DNA of 64,000 nucleotides from Podospora pseudoanserina (GCF_035222485.1 NC_085923.1:3100001-3164000); one strand, 5' to 3'; shown: positions 1-11,807, counted from the stretch's first letter. Notes: generated by a model from the letters alone, not told the origin. Numbers and translations are program-made.

Positions 1-3000
1 TATTTTTAAAGGTATTAATATAAAGTAAAGGTATAAGATAACGATTTAGCGTTTATTAGCGAAGTCGCTACCGTATAGGGAAAAGGTAAGAAAGATAAAT
101 GCCTTTAAGTTACTATACGATAAAGGGATCTCTAGATAATAATATTGGTAAACGGTAATGTAAAAACGAATTTAATTTCGTTATAGTTCGTATACTAGGC
201 CCGTATATTATAAAAAAAAAAGAAAAAATAGATAGTTATATAAAGTCTATTTCTTACGTAAAAGGTCTATAGGGAAACACTACCCCTAAATATTATAGTT
301 AAAGGAAAAATAATATTAATTATATTCGATATTATAAATATAAAACCCTTAAAAAATATAATTTTAGGGTAACTATAGTATAAAAACTATAACCTAGATA
401 TCGATTAAAAGGATAGTAACTACTTACGACTAAAAGAGCTTTAAAAGTATTTAACTAACGATAGAAAATTAGGAGTACGTACGGAATAAAGTATAGGACG
501 AGTACCCTTTACGGTACTACCGTAAAGAATATAGAAAGTAATAATATATTTTATCGATATAAGCGGTAAAATCGAAAAAGTAGGGTTAATAACGTTAATA
601 GAGATATCGGAGGTTAATAAATACGCTTACTATAATAACGTAAAAAAAGGTAAGAAAAAGGCGATACCGGTAAAATATTAAAGATATTTAGCTTTTATAG
701 CTAAATATTTAAAGGGGCTTTTAAAGCGAGGACCGTAGGACTATAAAATTAAATTAAAAGAAGGAACTAAGTTACGGTTATTTAAGGTTTACTATATTAA
801 CGATAAGTAAAATAAGGAACTACGGAAGTATTTAAACGAAAACTTAAAGAAAGGATATATTAAGGAATCTATATTGCTAATAGGATACCCCGTATTTTTC
901 GTACCGAAGAAAGATAGTAATTTACGACTATATATAAATTACCGATAATTAAATAACGAGACGGTAAAAAATAATTATCCGCTATTATTAATATTTAAGT
1001 TACGGAGTTAATTAGTAGGGGCGCGATACTTTATACGTTTAAATATACCTATCGGGTACGCCTATATATAGATTAAAGAAGGAAACGAATAAAAAATAGC
1101 GTTTCGTATACCTTATAATTATTTTAAGTATCTCGTAATACTATTTAGGTTAATTAATATACCTATAACGTTTTAATCTTTCGTTAATTATATTATACGG
1201 AAGTACCTCGATAAAATAGTAATATACTATTTTAACGATATTTTTATTTACTTATATACTTTAAAGGAATATAAGCGATATATACGAAAGATACTTAACG
1301 CGTTATACGGAGCCGGACTCTCTATTAATAAAGAGAAAAGCGAGTTTTATATATAAAAAATAATATATTTAAAATATTTAATATCGTTAAGTAAGGTTCG
1401 TATAGAACTTAGGAAAATTACGGTAGTTAAGGACTAGCCTACGCTATAATTATAAATATACGTTAAGGAATTCTTAAGGTTTATAAACTTTTATTAAATA
1501 TTTATCCGTAAGTATATAAATATCGCGCGGCTATTTAATTACTTAATTAAGAAAGACGTGGAGTTCCGGTAGGGGTAAAAAGAAAAGTAGGCCTTCTAAG
1601 AGCTAAAAAAAGTTATTTTAAAGGACTTAGTATTTAAATTACTAAACCCTAGTTGACTATTTAAGGTTAAGGTAAATGTATTAGACTATACGATTAGTAG
1701 ATAGTTAGGATAGTAAAACGATAACGGTAAGTTATACTTAATAACTTTCTTTTCGAAGAAGCTCGAGGAGGTACGTTAGAACTATTTAATCTATAATAAA
1801 AAGCTATTTATTATTATCGAAACGTTTAAAGAATAAAGGTTATACTTTAACGGTACTAAATATAAAGTATAGGTCTATACGGACTATAAAAATCTATAAT
1901 ACTTTATTACTACGAAGGTCCTTAACGCGCGGTAAATACGATAGTTAAAGTTTCTTTTAAAATTTAATTTCTAAATTAATTATAAAAAGGGCTCGGAGAA
2001 CGCTAAGATAGACGTATTTAACTAGCGTATCGACTATTATAAGGATATACCTAAAGAGTTACTACTATTATTTAAGGAAGCGCTAAATAGTACTCTTAAG
2101 TATTTATTATAGCCGTAAATAAAGTATTATATAATATATTATAAGAGGCCTACTTTTAATAAATATTAAAAGAAGTTAAATAGCGATATTATAAAATAAT
2201 ATTAATAAGAAAAGCTAAAGTTATAGGGTATCTAGAAAAATAATTAGGGAAGATTATAGTATAAGAATCGAGTATATATAATACTAGGTAATAGGACGGT
2301 ATTAATAATAAAGATTTATATATCGAAGCTCGGAGGATATATAAATATTATTAAAACTATAGAAAAGATTAAATAATATTTTAATTAATTAAGGATTAAA
2401 AACGATATTAAAAAAGTTATTTAATTATACTATACGTACGAAAGAATAAAGGTTACGAGGTATAAGCCCTATAGATTTCTAAAGCTATTACCGGTAATAG
2501 AATAGTTATAGAGTTTAGTTACGATAAACTTTATTATTAAATTATTAAAGTTTAAGGATACGGTAACCGGCGTTAAATATAATAATATATTAACGGTAAT
2601 CGATAAGCTTATTAAATAAGTATATTTCTTACTTTATAAGAAAACCTAATCGGTAAAATAATTAGCGAATATAATATTACGGTATATTATATTAATATAT
2701 ATATAGTTAAAAAAGTTTATTATAGACCGCGATATTAAGTTCGTATCGAAATTCTAGAAAGCGTTAATAACGAGGTTAAGGGTAATAAGTAAAGCGTTTT
2801 CGGCTTATTATCTTTAAACGAACGGTTAAACGGAATAATTTAATTAAATTATAAAATAGTATTTACGGAATTATATTAATTTCGAGTAAAATAATTAGGT
2901 TAAACTATTATTTATAATATAATTAATATATAATATATCGTTAATTAAAACAATTAAAGCTATATCGTTCTTTGCGAACTTCGGCTATAAAGCAGACTTA

Positions 3001-3395
3001 CGGTAAGGACCTGCGGTTAAGGTACTTAGGGCTAGGGTTAAAGTAAATAAAATATATATACTTTACGGTAAACTTAAATAAAAACTAAAGTTTATAAGGG
3101 AAAGGATATAGAAATACTATAATACTAAAAGGCTCGAGGGACCTCGCCTTAAGGGAAGGAATATAATATTTCTTTTTATATATAATTTATATATTAAAAG
3201 ACCTAGTAAAAAGCTAAACTATAAAAAAGTAAAATCATTTAAAGTTAAAAAAAAGTTATCGGAAATAGCATTCGAATTAAAGTTACCTAGTATAATACGT
3301 CTACGGTTATATACCTTTTATATCTTACTTTTAGAACCTATACTATATATAAGTAAGGCTAATATATAGGTAATGGCGGAAAACGAAAAAAAAAA

Positions 3396-3558
3396 GTATA
3401 ATATAAAAGAAATATTAAATTTACGGTTTAATAGAAGTTAATTAAAGTATTTAATTAGTTAATTAAGATATCTAGCTATAAATAATTCGTAAGAACTATA
3501 GGTATACCTTAACTACCTAAATAAGTAAAAAAAATTCTACTAACGATATCCGGACCGA
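3396..3558 (+). pseudogene. Chromodomain relic at the end of pol
   Basis: In one frame the sequence reads YNIKEILNLR, then a QLKYLI segment, then FYQRYPDRL, with three in-frame stops. This matches the usual chromovirus C-terminal chromodomain (EYEVEEIL, LKYLVKWKGY, FHRRYPDRP) after G-to-A and C-to-T change. The domain would have guided integration to marked chromatin. It is not functional here. Confidence 0.65.
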
Positions 3559-3628
3559 CTAAAATTTAAATAAATAAAAAAACTTAGCCCCGGCTTATAG
3601 CTAAATAGCTATAAAATAGAGCTAAAAG

Positions 3629-3698
3629 AACTTTAACGGGAGTCGAACCCGCGCCTTCGACGTAATAGTCGACGTACTATATATTATACTACGAAGTT
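3629..3698 (-). pseudogene. Degenerate tRNA-like sequence
   Basis: On the minus strand a 70-nt stretch folds as a tRNA. The acceptor stem is AACTTCG with TAAAGTT (5 pairs, one G-T, one mismatch). An intact T arm carries a perfect box B core (GGTTCGACTCC). A TAGTATA D-arm start (box A-like) lies at the expected place. The anticodon stem TCGAC/GTCGA is perfect but leaves a loop of only 6 nt, so the identity is unclear. If the loop is CTATTAC, it could derive from CTGTCAC (tRNA-Asp, GTC) by RIP-type changes. It lies between the chromodomain relic and the 3' LTR of the left element. Likely dead, or a fossil of a transduced tRNA. Confidence 0.6.
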
Positions 3699-4485
3699 AA
3701 AAAGTATAAAGGGGACTAAATATAAATAGTATTACGCGCCTTAGGTACCTTAGAAAGTAAAAAGCGCGTTATTAGCGGTACTTAGCGCGGTTAGGAAGGA
3801 AAGACCGGTTACGCTAGGATCGAAGGAAAGGTCGGAGGGCTAGCCTAGGCCTAAAGAAAGATCTAGGGCGTAAAGAGACTACGGAACGGTATTTTAGGCG
3901 GCGTCCGGCCGCGTAAAAGTACCCGGCGAAAAAGCAGGAAGCGCCGTAGCAGCAGACTACGCTACTTAGGCATCCTCCTCCTGGATACTTTACGCGAAGA
4001 GGCGCTCTTTATATACGCGAAAAGAGCGACGTATTCGTTTTACCCGGATAAGTTAGGTAGTTAATTACGAGAGTTAATCTTTAAGCTCTTATTCTTTACG
4101 CTCGAGTCTATCCTACTCTTCTATCGTTCGGATTACTATAGAACAGTTAATTACGGTATAAAAAGAAAAGGAAAATCTATTTACGGGCAAAGCTAATATT
4201 AAATTTATTATATAGAATCTTATAGCGTATATACTTAGCGTACCGTAAAGACTTAGGGGCTATAATATAAGGGAATTCGGCGGTAAAATAGGTAAAATAC
4301 GGTATTACGGCAGAATTATAGCGGCGGATTCGGAAGGAAAGGGTAAAAGCCTATTTAATTTTATAATAACGTTTCTATATACGGTTAAATATAATAAAGG
4401 TAAAGAAAAAAGGAAAGGAAAAACCTACGATATAGTTAATAGTAAAAGAAAATTAAGCTGTAGGGGCTTCGGCTTAAAGAGGGAG

Positions 4486-4893
4486 TATTATATTACGGTT
4501 CTAGAAGATAATAGGGCCACGAGGGACCAATTAAGATTAAACTGCGCCGTCGAGCGGGGCTTACGGTCCAGAAAGGTAACGGACTAATAAAATAGGAACC
4601 GGGGACCGCGGTAAGGCTTACGGTCTACGGTCCGGCATCGGCTAATTAAGAGCGGACCGAGGACTATCTATAAGTTAACGGTCTACGGTCCACGGGTCTA
4701 TATATATAGAGGAACTAGCTAGCGTAAATAGATAGTTCTATAATATATAATATAAGTTATAATCGTTAATATTTAGATTATTATAATAAAGATAAACCGT
4801 TATTATATACTATTTAGCTATACCGGACTAGGATTATTTAGAAGTACCTTTAATTAATATCCCTTTTAGAGGTTCTAGATAGGAGTTCGTTAT
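4486..4893 (+). repeat. 3' LTR of the left chromovirus copy (RIP-mutated)
   Basis: From about 4690 to 4893 the sequence matches the reverse complement of the LTR at 9314-9735. Shared parts are the TATATA-GAGGAACT-GCTAG block, the block ending ATAATATAAGTTA-AATCGTTA, and the end GGTTCT-GATA-G-GTTCGT. The first half is much more divergent, so the left boundary is approximate. It contains a short internal duplication, ACGGTCTACGGTCC at about 4619-4632 and again at 4678-4691. The right boundary coincides with the break in the other element. Confidence 0.65.
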
Positions 4894-7800
4894 ATTATAT
4901 TATAGTCTTCCCTAATTATCTTTTTAAATACTTTATAGCTTTAGCTTTTCCTATTAGTATTGCTTTGTAATATAGTTACCTAACTTCCTTTAATATTTAT
5001 TAAAAGTAGTTTTCTCGCGATATATTATATAATACTTTATTTACGGCTATAGTAAATACTTAAGGGTACTATTTAGCGCCTCCTTAAATAATAATAGTAA
5101 CTCCTTAAGTATATCTTTATAGTAGTCGGCTCGCCGGCTAAATATGTTTGCCTTAGCGTTCTCCGAACTTTTTTTATAGTTAATTTAGAAATTAAATTCC
5201 GAAAGAAACTCTAATTATTATATTTATTATACATTAAGGACCTTCGTAATAGTAAAGTACCGTAGATTCTTATAATCTATATAGACCTATATTTTATATT
5301 TAGTACCGCTAAAATATAGCCTTTACTTCTCGAACGCTTCGATAATAGCGAGTAGTTCCTTATCGTAGATTAGATAGTTTTAATATACTTTATTAAGCTT
5401 TTTCGAAAAGAAAGTTACCGGGTATAGCTTACCGTTATCGTCTCGCTACTTTAGCTATCCACCGATAGTATAGTCTAATATATTTACCTCGACTTTAAAT
5501 AGTTAATTAGGGTTTAGTAGTTTAAGTATCGGGTCCTTTAAAATAACCTTTTTTAGCTCCTAAAAGGCCTACTTTTCTTTTTACCTTTACCGGAACTCTA
5601 CGTCTTTTTTAATTAAGTAATTAAGTAGCTTTGTAATACCTATATAGCCCCGGATAAATATCTAATAGAAGTTTATAAACCTTAAAAATTTCCTAACGTA
5701 TATTTATAATTATAGTGTAAATTAGTTTTTAACTACCGTAATTTTCCCCGGTTCTATACGAACCTTACCTAACGATATTAAATATCCTAAATATATTATT
5801 TTCTATACGTAGAATTTACTTTTTTCCTTATTAACCGAAAGTCCGGCTCCGTATAGCGCGTTAAATATCTTTCGTACGTACCGCTTATATTTCTTTAAAG
5901 TACGTAAGTAAATAAAAACGTTATTGAGATAATATATTATTATTTTATTAAGGTACTTCCGTATCGTATAATTAATAAAAGATTAGAACGTTACGGACGT
6001 ATTGGTTAGCCTAAATAGTATTACGAGATACTCGAAATAATTATAAAGTATATAAAACGTTATTTTCTATTTATTTTTTTTTAATCCGTATATAGGCGTA
6101 CCCGATAGGTATATTTAAGCGTATAAAGTATCGCGCCTTTACTAGTTAACTTTATAATTTAAATATTAACGGTAGCGGATAATTATTTTTTACCGTTTCG
6201 TTATTTAACTAATAGTAATCTATATATAGTCGTAAGCTACCGTCTTTCTTCGGTATAAAGAATATAGGGTATCCTACTAGCGATATAGACTTTCTAATAT
6301 ATCCTTTCTTTAAATTCTCGTTTAAGTACTTCCGTAGTTCTTTATTTTACTTATCGTTAATATAGTAGACCTTAAATAGCCGGAGCTTAGCTTCTTCTTT
6401 TAATTTAATTTTATAATCCTACGGTCCTCGCTCTAAAAGTCCCTCTAAATACTTAACCGTAAAGGCTAAGTATCCTCGATATTTTACCGGTACCGCTTTT
6501 TTCTCGCTTTTCTTTACGTTATTATAGTAAGCGTATTTATTAACTTCCGATATTTTTACTAACGTCGTTAACCCTATTTCTTTAATCTTACTATTTATAT
6601 TAATAGAATATATTATTATTTCCTATATTCCTTACGGTAGTACCGTAAAGGGTACTTATCTTATACTTTACTCTATATATACTTCTGATTTTCTATCGTT
6701 AGTTAAATACTTTTAAGGCTTTCTTAATCGTAGGTAATTACTATCCCTTTAATCGATATTTAAATTATAATTTTTATATTATAATTACTTTAGGATTATA
6801 TTTTTTAAGGGTCCTATATTTATAATATCGAATATAATTAATATTGTTTTTCCTTTAACTATAATATTTAGGAGTAGTATTTTCCTATAGACCTTTTACG
6901 TAAGAAATAGTTTTTATAACGATTTATTCCTTTTTTTTCTTTTACGGTATACGGGCTTAGTATACGAACTATAGCGAAATTAAATTCGTTTCCGTATTAC
7001 TATTTATTAATATTATTACCTAGAGATTCTTTTATCGTATAGTAATTTAAAGGCGTTTATCTTTCTTATTTCCTTCCTATACGGTAACGACTTTACTAAT
7101 AAGCGCTAGGTTATTATTCTATACCTTTATTTTACGCTAATACCTTCGAAAATATCGTTCGTGGTCCGTTAAAGGTTAATAGCCCCTACGAAAGGCCGCG
7201 AGTTACTTCTTAAGTAATTATATTATTTAAAAACGTTTTTTTACTTCGGGTTATTTAATAATATAAAGTCTTTTAATTATACTTACCTAGCTTCCTTCTA
7301 TTTTCCGTCTTTAGTATTCTTTTATATCTACGCTCGATAGTAGTTCTTTTATTTAATTTTAAGCGTTTTAGCTTAATAATACCGCTTAACTTTTTTCCGT
7401 AGGTATATAGCGTAGTCTAGGCTTAGATACTATTTTAGTATTATTTTTTCCTACGAGTATATATTATTATTTATATTTTAACTATTTATATATTTAACGT
7501 AATACTTTATATACTTTAATACAATTTATATAACCTAAAGGCTATCCTTTAGTTTAACCGGATCCTAAACTTTTTATAAAATATAATTATTTAGGTTTTT
7601 TTATTAGGCCTTTTCCTATAGGGCTATAGTTTTTCTAATTAGCTATAACTTACCTTCCTTACCTACTTTACGTACCGGTTAGTAGCCGTATAGTAACTTA
7701 CTTTAGTAATACTTTATATATCTATATATAATATACTGGAACTAAAGTATTTTTTAATACTCCGGATACCTAGGATAAAGCTATACCGTATTTCTTTTAT

Positions 7801-9735
7801 AAGGTATATACTATATAGGTATTAGTATATTCCTTAATAACTTTGCGATTCTAATACTAGCGACCTTCTTACTTCTTTAATACTTTTCCTAACTTTTATA
7901 TAAGAGCTTTATAAACTATAATATATCCTATAAAATAGTAATTCTATACTTATTATACTACTTCTTTAGTATCGTCTACTTAATAGGTCCTTACGTAAAA
8001 CCTTTATCTTTAGCGACCTTTATAGTAATTTCCTTAGCGATTTATATTAGTTAATCCTATAATACCTATATTTAAAGATTTTTTTCCTCGTACTTTACCT
8101 TTAGCTTTTCTAGGGCTTCCTTTACCTCCTAGAACTCTATATCTTTTTATCTAACGTATTAGTTAAAGTCTTCCTTAAAGCTTACCGCTCTACCTTACTA
8201 ATACCCGATAGTTACTACCTTTATAACCTTCGGTCCCTTCGATATAGTAATTAATACGATCTCCTTTTTCTATCCGAGCTATTTAAGTACCTTATAGTCC
8301 TTCTTAAAGTATCTTACTTTACCGTAATTAAAATACTTAAGGTTATTTCTACCCTAGCCCCGGCTTTACGGCCTTTATTATTATATAACGTCGATATTTA
8401 TTGGTCCTAAATATATAATACCGGAGTAGCTAGTATTAGGATATTTCTATTTACGTTTATCGTTAGAATAATTATTATTAAAGTATCCTTTATAGTTATT
8501 ACTATAAATACCTTTACCGTAATTTCTTTTTTTTATATAACGCTCGAACTACCGATTATCGATCCGTATAGCTATAATAATATATTTATCGATAATATCG
8601 GGCTTTAACTCTTTATATAATTTATTTTTTACCTCTTCCTTAAGACTATAGTAAAAAAGTTATATTAACTCCTTATCGTTAATAGTATTACGTAGGTTAT
8701 TAATTTTAAATTAAGCCGCGTAATTAGTCGTTAAGCGCGTTTAGTATAGGCTTAAGAGCCTCCCTAACGCGTACCTTACCTTATCGTACTCCTTAAATAC
8801 CTCCTTAAGCTTAGCCTTAAAGGTACGGTAGCTCTCGAAATACTTTACGGTAATCTTTTTTTAGTCCTCCGGCTCCTCCTTATAGTAGTCGTCGAGGATA
8901 GGCTCGAACTATATAAAAGCCCTATCTTTAAGCCTAGTAGCCGCGAAAATTACCTTCGACTCCTCGTTAGTAAACTAATCTAAGTATTAACGAAAATAGG
9001 TTTTAAATTAAATTAAAAACCCTTTAAGTTTTGCCTTTTCTCCTCTATAGCGCTCCGGTACCGGGAACTTAATGGTTAACTTAGACGTAGTCGAGATAGC
9101 GAAAATCTGCTCCCGGGTCTGCTAAGCCTTATCCTCGAGTTTTTTAAGGCGCTTAATAACCTACTCTACAGTAGAGGGTATAGGTCTAATGGACGGTCCT
9201 TCGGCGCCTGGGCTAGGCGAGACGCCTCTTATCTAAATATTCTTAGGTCCGGCTATAGTGGTAAAAAGACGCTTTTAATTTATCCGTGATAGAGTTAAAG
9301 TAAGTATATAACGTGTGACGAACCCTTATCCAGAACCTTTAAAAGGGACACTAGTTAAAGGCACTTCTGAACAATCCTGGTTCGGTATAGCTAAACAGTG
9401 TATAACAATAGCTTATCTCGATCACAACAGTCTAATACTAACGATTGTAACTTATATTATATACTGCGGAACTATCTATCTATACTAGCCAGTTCCTCCG
9501 TATATATAGAACTCTATCCTCCAGGTACCTCCGTACCTAGCTCACCACGCTTACCAGTGAGCCTGGTGATCCGTCCTAGCTTACCACGCTTACTAGTAAG
9601 CCAGGTAAGCCGGCTCACTTCTGCCAAGAGTGAGCGCCCCGCTATCCTGCAGGTCCGTCGTTTCCTTCCACCTGATTGGCTACCACGGCCGGCTGCAGTC
9701 TCCATCCTGCCTTACCATATGGTTGGCTTGTGACA
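4894..9735 (-). mobile_element. Ty3/gypsy chromovirus relic, right copy, truncated and RIP-degraded
   Basis: This is a second copy of the same family in opposite orientation. Reading leftward from its 5' LTR there is a Gag stretch (about 9100-8600, with readable blocks such as FAATRLKDRAF, LDDYYKEEPED and YALGRLLS), a zinc knuckle at 8335-8291 whose cysteines and histidine have become tyrosines (YFNYGKVRYFKKDYK), then protease and reverse transcriptase, with the catalytic site at about 5938-5909 reading YYLNNVFIY. The downstream segment that encodes GAGLS-NKEKS-FY is shared with the left copy at about 1311-1350. Pol stops at 4894 where the left element's LTR ends. The rest of pol should lie left of the window. 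Confidence 0.85.
9314..9735 (-). repeat. 5' LTR of the right chromovirus copy
   Basis: A 422-bp LTR bounded by TG...CA (TGTGACGAACCC ... GGCTTGTGACA on the plus strand). It is closely similar to the solo LTR at 15691-16046. It is longer because of extra copies of a GCTTACCA / CTAGTAAGC / AGTGAGCC module around 9540-9640. Unlike the element interior it keeps many CpA and TpG dinucleotides, so it has largely escaped RIP. It holds a TATATATAGA motif near 9502. Confidence 0.8.
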
Positions 9736-9869
9736 TAGTAAAGTAAAACTAGCCTAGCCTAGTAACCGCGAATAGGTAACAGTAATCCAGGAAGTTAATA
9801 CCCTCGGCTAGGCTATCCCTTTTTTTATTATTTTAGCCGCGTAATATTACTTTACTAACTAATATACCG

Positions 9870-10858
9870 AATATAATTTACCGTTTACTTAGCGTATTAT
9901 AACTATTAATAATAATTAAATTACTAATTTAATAAGCCTAAATTAAATTAAATACTTCGATTACTATATAGCGCCCCGGATAAAAGGCAAATACCGATTA
10001 TTAATCCTCGACGGCTATAAAAACTATTACTTAACCGAATTCGAACGTTATTATTAATAAAATAATATTATTATACTTTATATATTTTTATACTCCTCCT
10101 ACCTCCTTTAACTACTCGATATTAATTACTTTAGGCCGTTAAAATAGGCGTACGGTCGTTAAATCGAGGATTTAATATATATATATATTAACTGTATAAG
10201 TAAGCTCGAGTTTCTTTATACTTTCCGCGAGGCTTTTTTCGCCTTTATAATAAAGAAGAATATATAAGGTAGCTTTATAGGTACTAGCCTTATACCGTAC
10301 GATTTAAAGAGGATACTTTTTAAGCTAAATATAAAGCTTCGTACGCTAATACCTTTAAACTTACGGCCCGGCACTATATAACCTTAAATCTCTTAGATAC
10401 TATATAACCCTCGAGAAGCTAACTTGTAATTAACGCTTATTAAGACTTGTATTATTAACTATTAAAATAGCTTCCCGACTTTAATACTAACTACGGTAGA
10501 CCAGTTTATTAAGGGTACTACGGCTATAATGCACCAGGTAACTCTTCTCCGTGCAGAGGTCTCTTCGCTACGCAAGGCCAATAAAGAGCTTAGTAAAAGA
10601 CGGAGAGCTAAAAAAACACGTGTGAGGCTTGGAGGGTTACTTACCGTATAAGAGGCACAGGATATACTAGATCAGAAGGCTGTGGGTAAGTAGGTAATCC
10701 AGGAAAATCGATAAAGTGGTGGTGGTACAAGGGGGTCTCGTACGAAGACTCAGTGCTGTAGTATATGCGGCAAACCTGGCCATAATGCACGAACTTGCTA
10801 GGAGGCTGCAGAATCATCGGATTCATCTATTTCTAATTCAGTTATTATAGTTTCCTAA
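9870..10858 (+). mobile_element. pogo/Fot1-type (Tc1/mariner superfamily) transposase relic
   Basis: This is the C-terminal half of a DDE transposase, plus strand, with stops. Readable blocks in order are: LLILDGYKN (from LLILDGHxSH, the second catalytic Asp region) at about 9994; FLYSSYLL and LLDINYFRPLK (the PHSSHLLQPLDV-type block) at about 10088-10145; FREAFFAFI; SLIPYDLKRIL; LRAEVSSLRKANKELSKRRRAKK from about 10546; and a final intact CCHC knuckle CSICGKPGHNARTC at 10757-10798, followed at once by a stop. The 5' part is heavily RIP-mutated while the last 350 bp retain CpA/TpG and read almost cleanly. The N-terminus is missing, cut by the LTR at 9735 or too decayed to read. Non-functional. 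Confidence 0.8.
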
Positions 10859-11138
10859 TGTTGTGGTTGTATAATTGAGGATAGTTATGGTGGGGTGGTG
10901 GAAAGTGTGTCGCTCGCTTGTCTGTGTCACTCGCTTATCACGCACGTTATGAAATATCAGCAGCTTATAGGTCGGACACTTATTTCATTGCATGGCAGCA
11001 TGGGCATAGCGCGAAGCAGAGCTTAAAGATCACACCCAACATCTAGGCTTAACTACAACTGCCAATAAATGCGTCAGCTCCTCCCGCTTCATCATGTTTC
11101 CAGCGCCATAAGCATAGGTAGACTCCGACATCCGCCCC

Positions 11139-11807
11139 TCAAGCCCAGAAATCCCCCTTCTCCTCATCCGAATCAGCATCAGACTCCGCATCAACCACAA
11201 ACCCCCCCTCCCCATCATCCGCACCCATAATCTCGTCAAACTTCCTCAACCAATTTCTAGCTGTCAAATCCGCCGTGTCATCCCTGACACGCACGATAGA
11301 CGATCTGATGTCCGACCTACGGACCTGGTCCTCGAATACAGCTGTCCAGCGGTCCCAGATCTCATTTACACGTCGTAAACACGCTTCTCTCTCTTTGGGG
11401 AACGCTTCTGCTCGTTCCCTCCACGCGCGCGCCTCATGCCTGATGCCTGATCGTAGGTACTCGTCATACTCGGCCCAGTCTGTCCTTCGTGGCCAGCGAC
11501 CTGTGTGTTTTCTGGTTTGTTGGGGTGCTGGGCCAGGGATTTGTGTCCTTGGTCGGGTGCTTCTGGTAACAGTGCGTCGGGGGGCTGCGAATGAAGACTG
11601 CCGATGCTGCTGTTGCTGCTGCTGCTGCTGAGAGAGACTATTCTGGGCGTTGTCTGCCCGGTTAGGTGAGTATGTATGGCGGGAGACGGTGCTGACTGTC
11701 ACGGTAGATGGTGGTGGGGGAATGACACCACCAGAGAGTGCGGTGGCTTGGTTTAGAGGGTTGGTGGTGGGCGAACCCGCGACGGTGTTGACGGTTGATG
11801 AAGACAT
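11139..11807 (-). CDS. Hypothetical polyglutamine-containing protein
   Basis: An uninterrupted 222-residue reading frame from ATG at 11807 (MSSSTVNTVAGS). The frame stays open a little further upstream but has no earlier ATG. The first half is low complexity, rich in Ser, Thr and Pro, with a run of 8 glutamines encoded by CAG repeats near 11616-11640 and a basic Arg-rich patch after it. The second half (from about HTGRWPRRTDWAEYDEYL) looks folded and helical, with many Trp, Arg and Glu. The end is strongly acidic (DAESDADSDEEKGD). I recognise no domain. It is the first intact ORF after the repeat block and has balanced base composition, so it is probably a real lineage-specific gene. Function unknown; a nuclear role is only a guess from the composition. 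Confidence 0.5.
   Translation of the reverse strand: MSSSTVNTVAGSPTTNPLNQATALSGGVIPPPPSTVTVSTVSRHTYSPNRADNAQNSLSQQQQQQQQHRQSSFAAPRRTVTRSTRPRTQIPGPAPQQTRKHTGRWPRRTDWAEYDEYLRSGIRHEARAWRERAEAFPKEREACLRRVNEIWDRWTAVFEDQVRRSDIRSSIVRVRDDTADLTARNWLRKFDEIMGADDGEGGFVVDAESDADSDEEKGDFWA

Larger units (their letters stand above)
1..4893 (+). mobile_element. Ty3/gypsy chromovirus relic, left copy, RIP-degraded
   Basis: This is a decayed LTR retrotransposon reading left to right; its 5' end lies beyond the window. No long ORF survives. Conceptual translation with stops ignored gives the reverse transcriptase core at 1225-1254 (reads YYFNDIFIY, from an expected YFDD), RNase H and integrase-like stretches after it, and a chromodomain relic near 3396-3558 that ends in a recognisable FYQRYPDR. 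The order RT, RNase H, integrase, chromodomain is that of fungal chromoviruses. CpA and TpG are nearly missing while CpG persists, which is the mark of repeat-induced point mutation. A 3' LTR closes the element. It sits inside the right-hand copy of the same family, whose pol stops abruptly at 4893. Confidence 0.85.
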
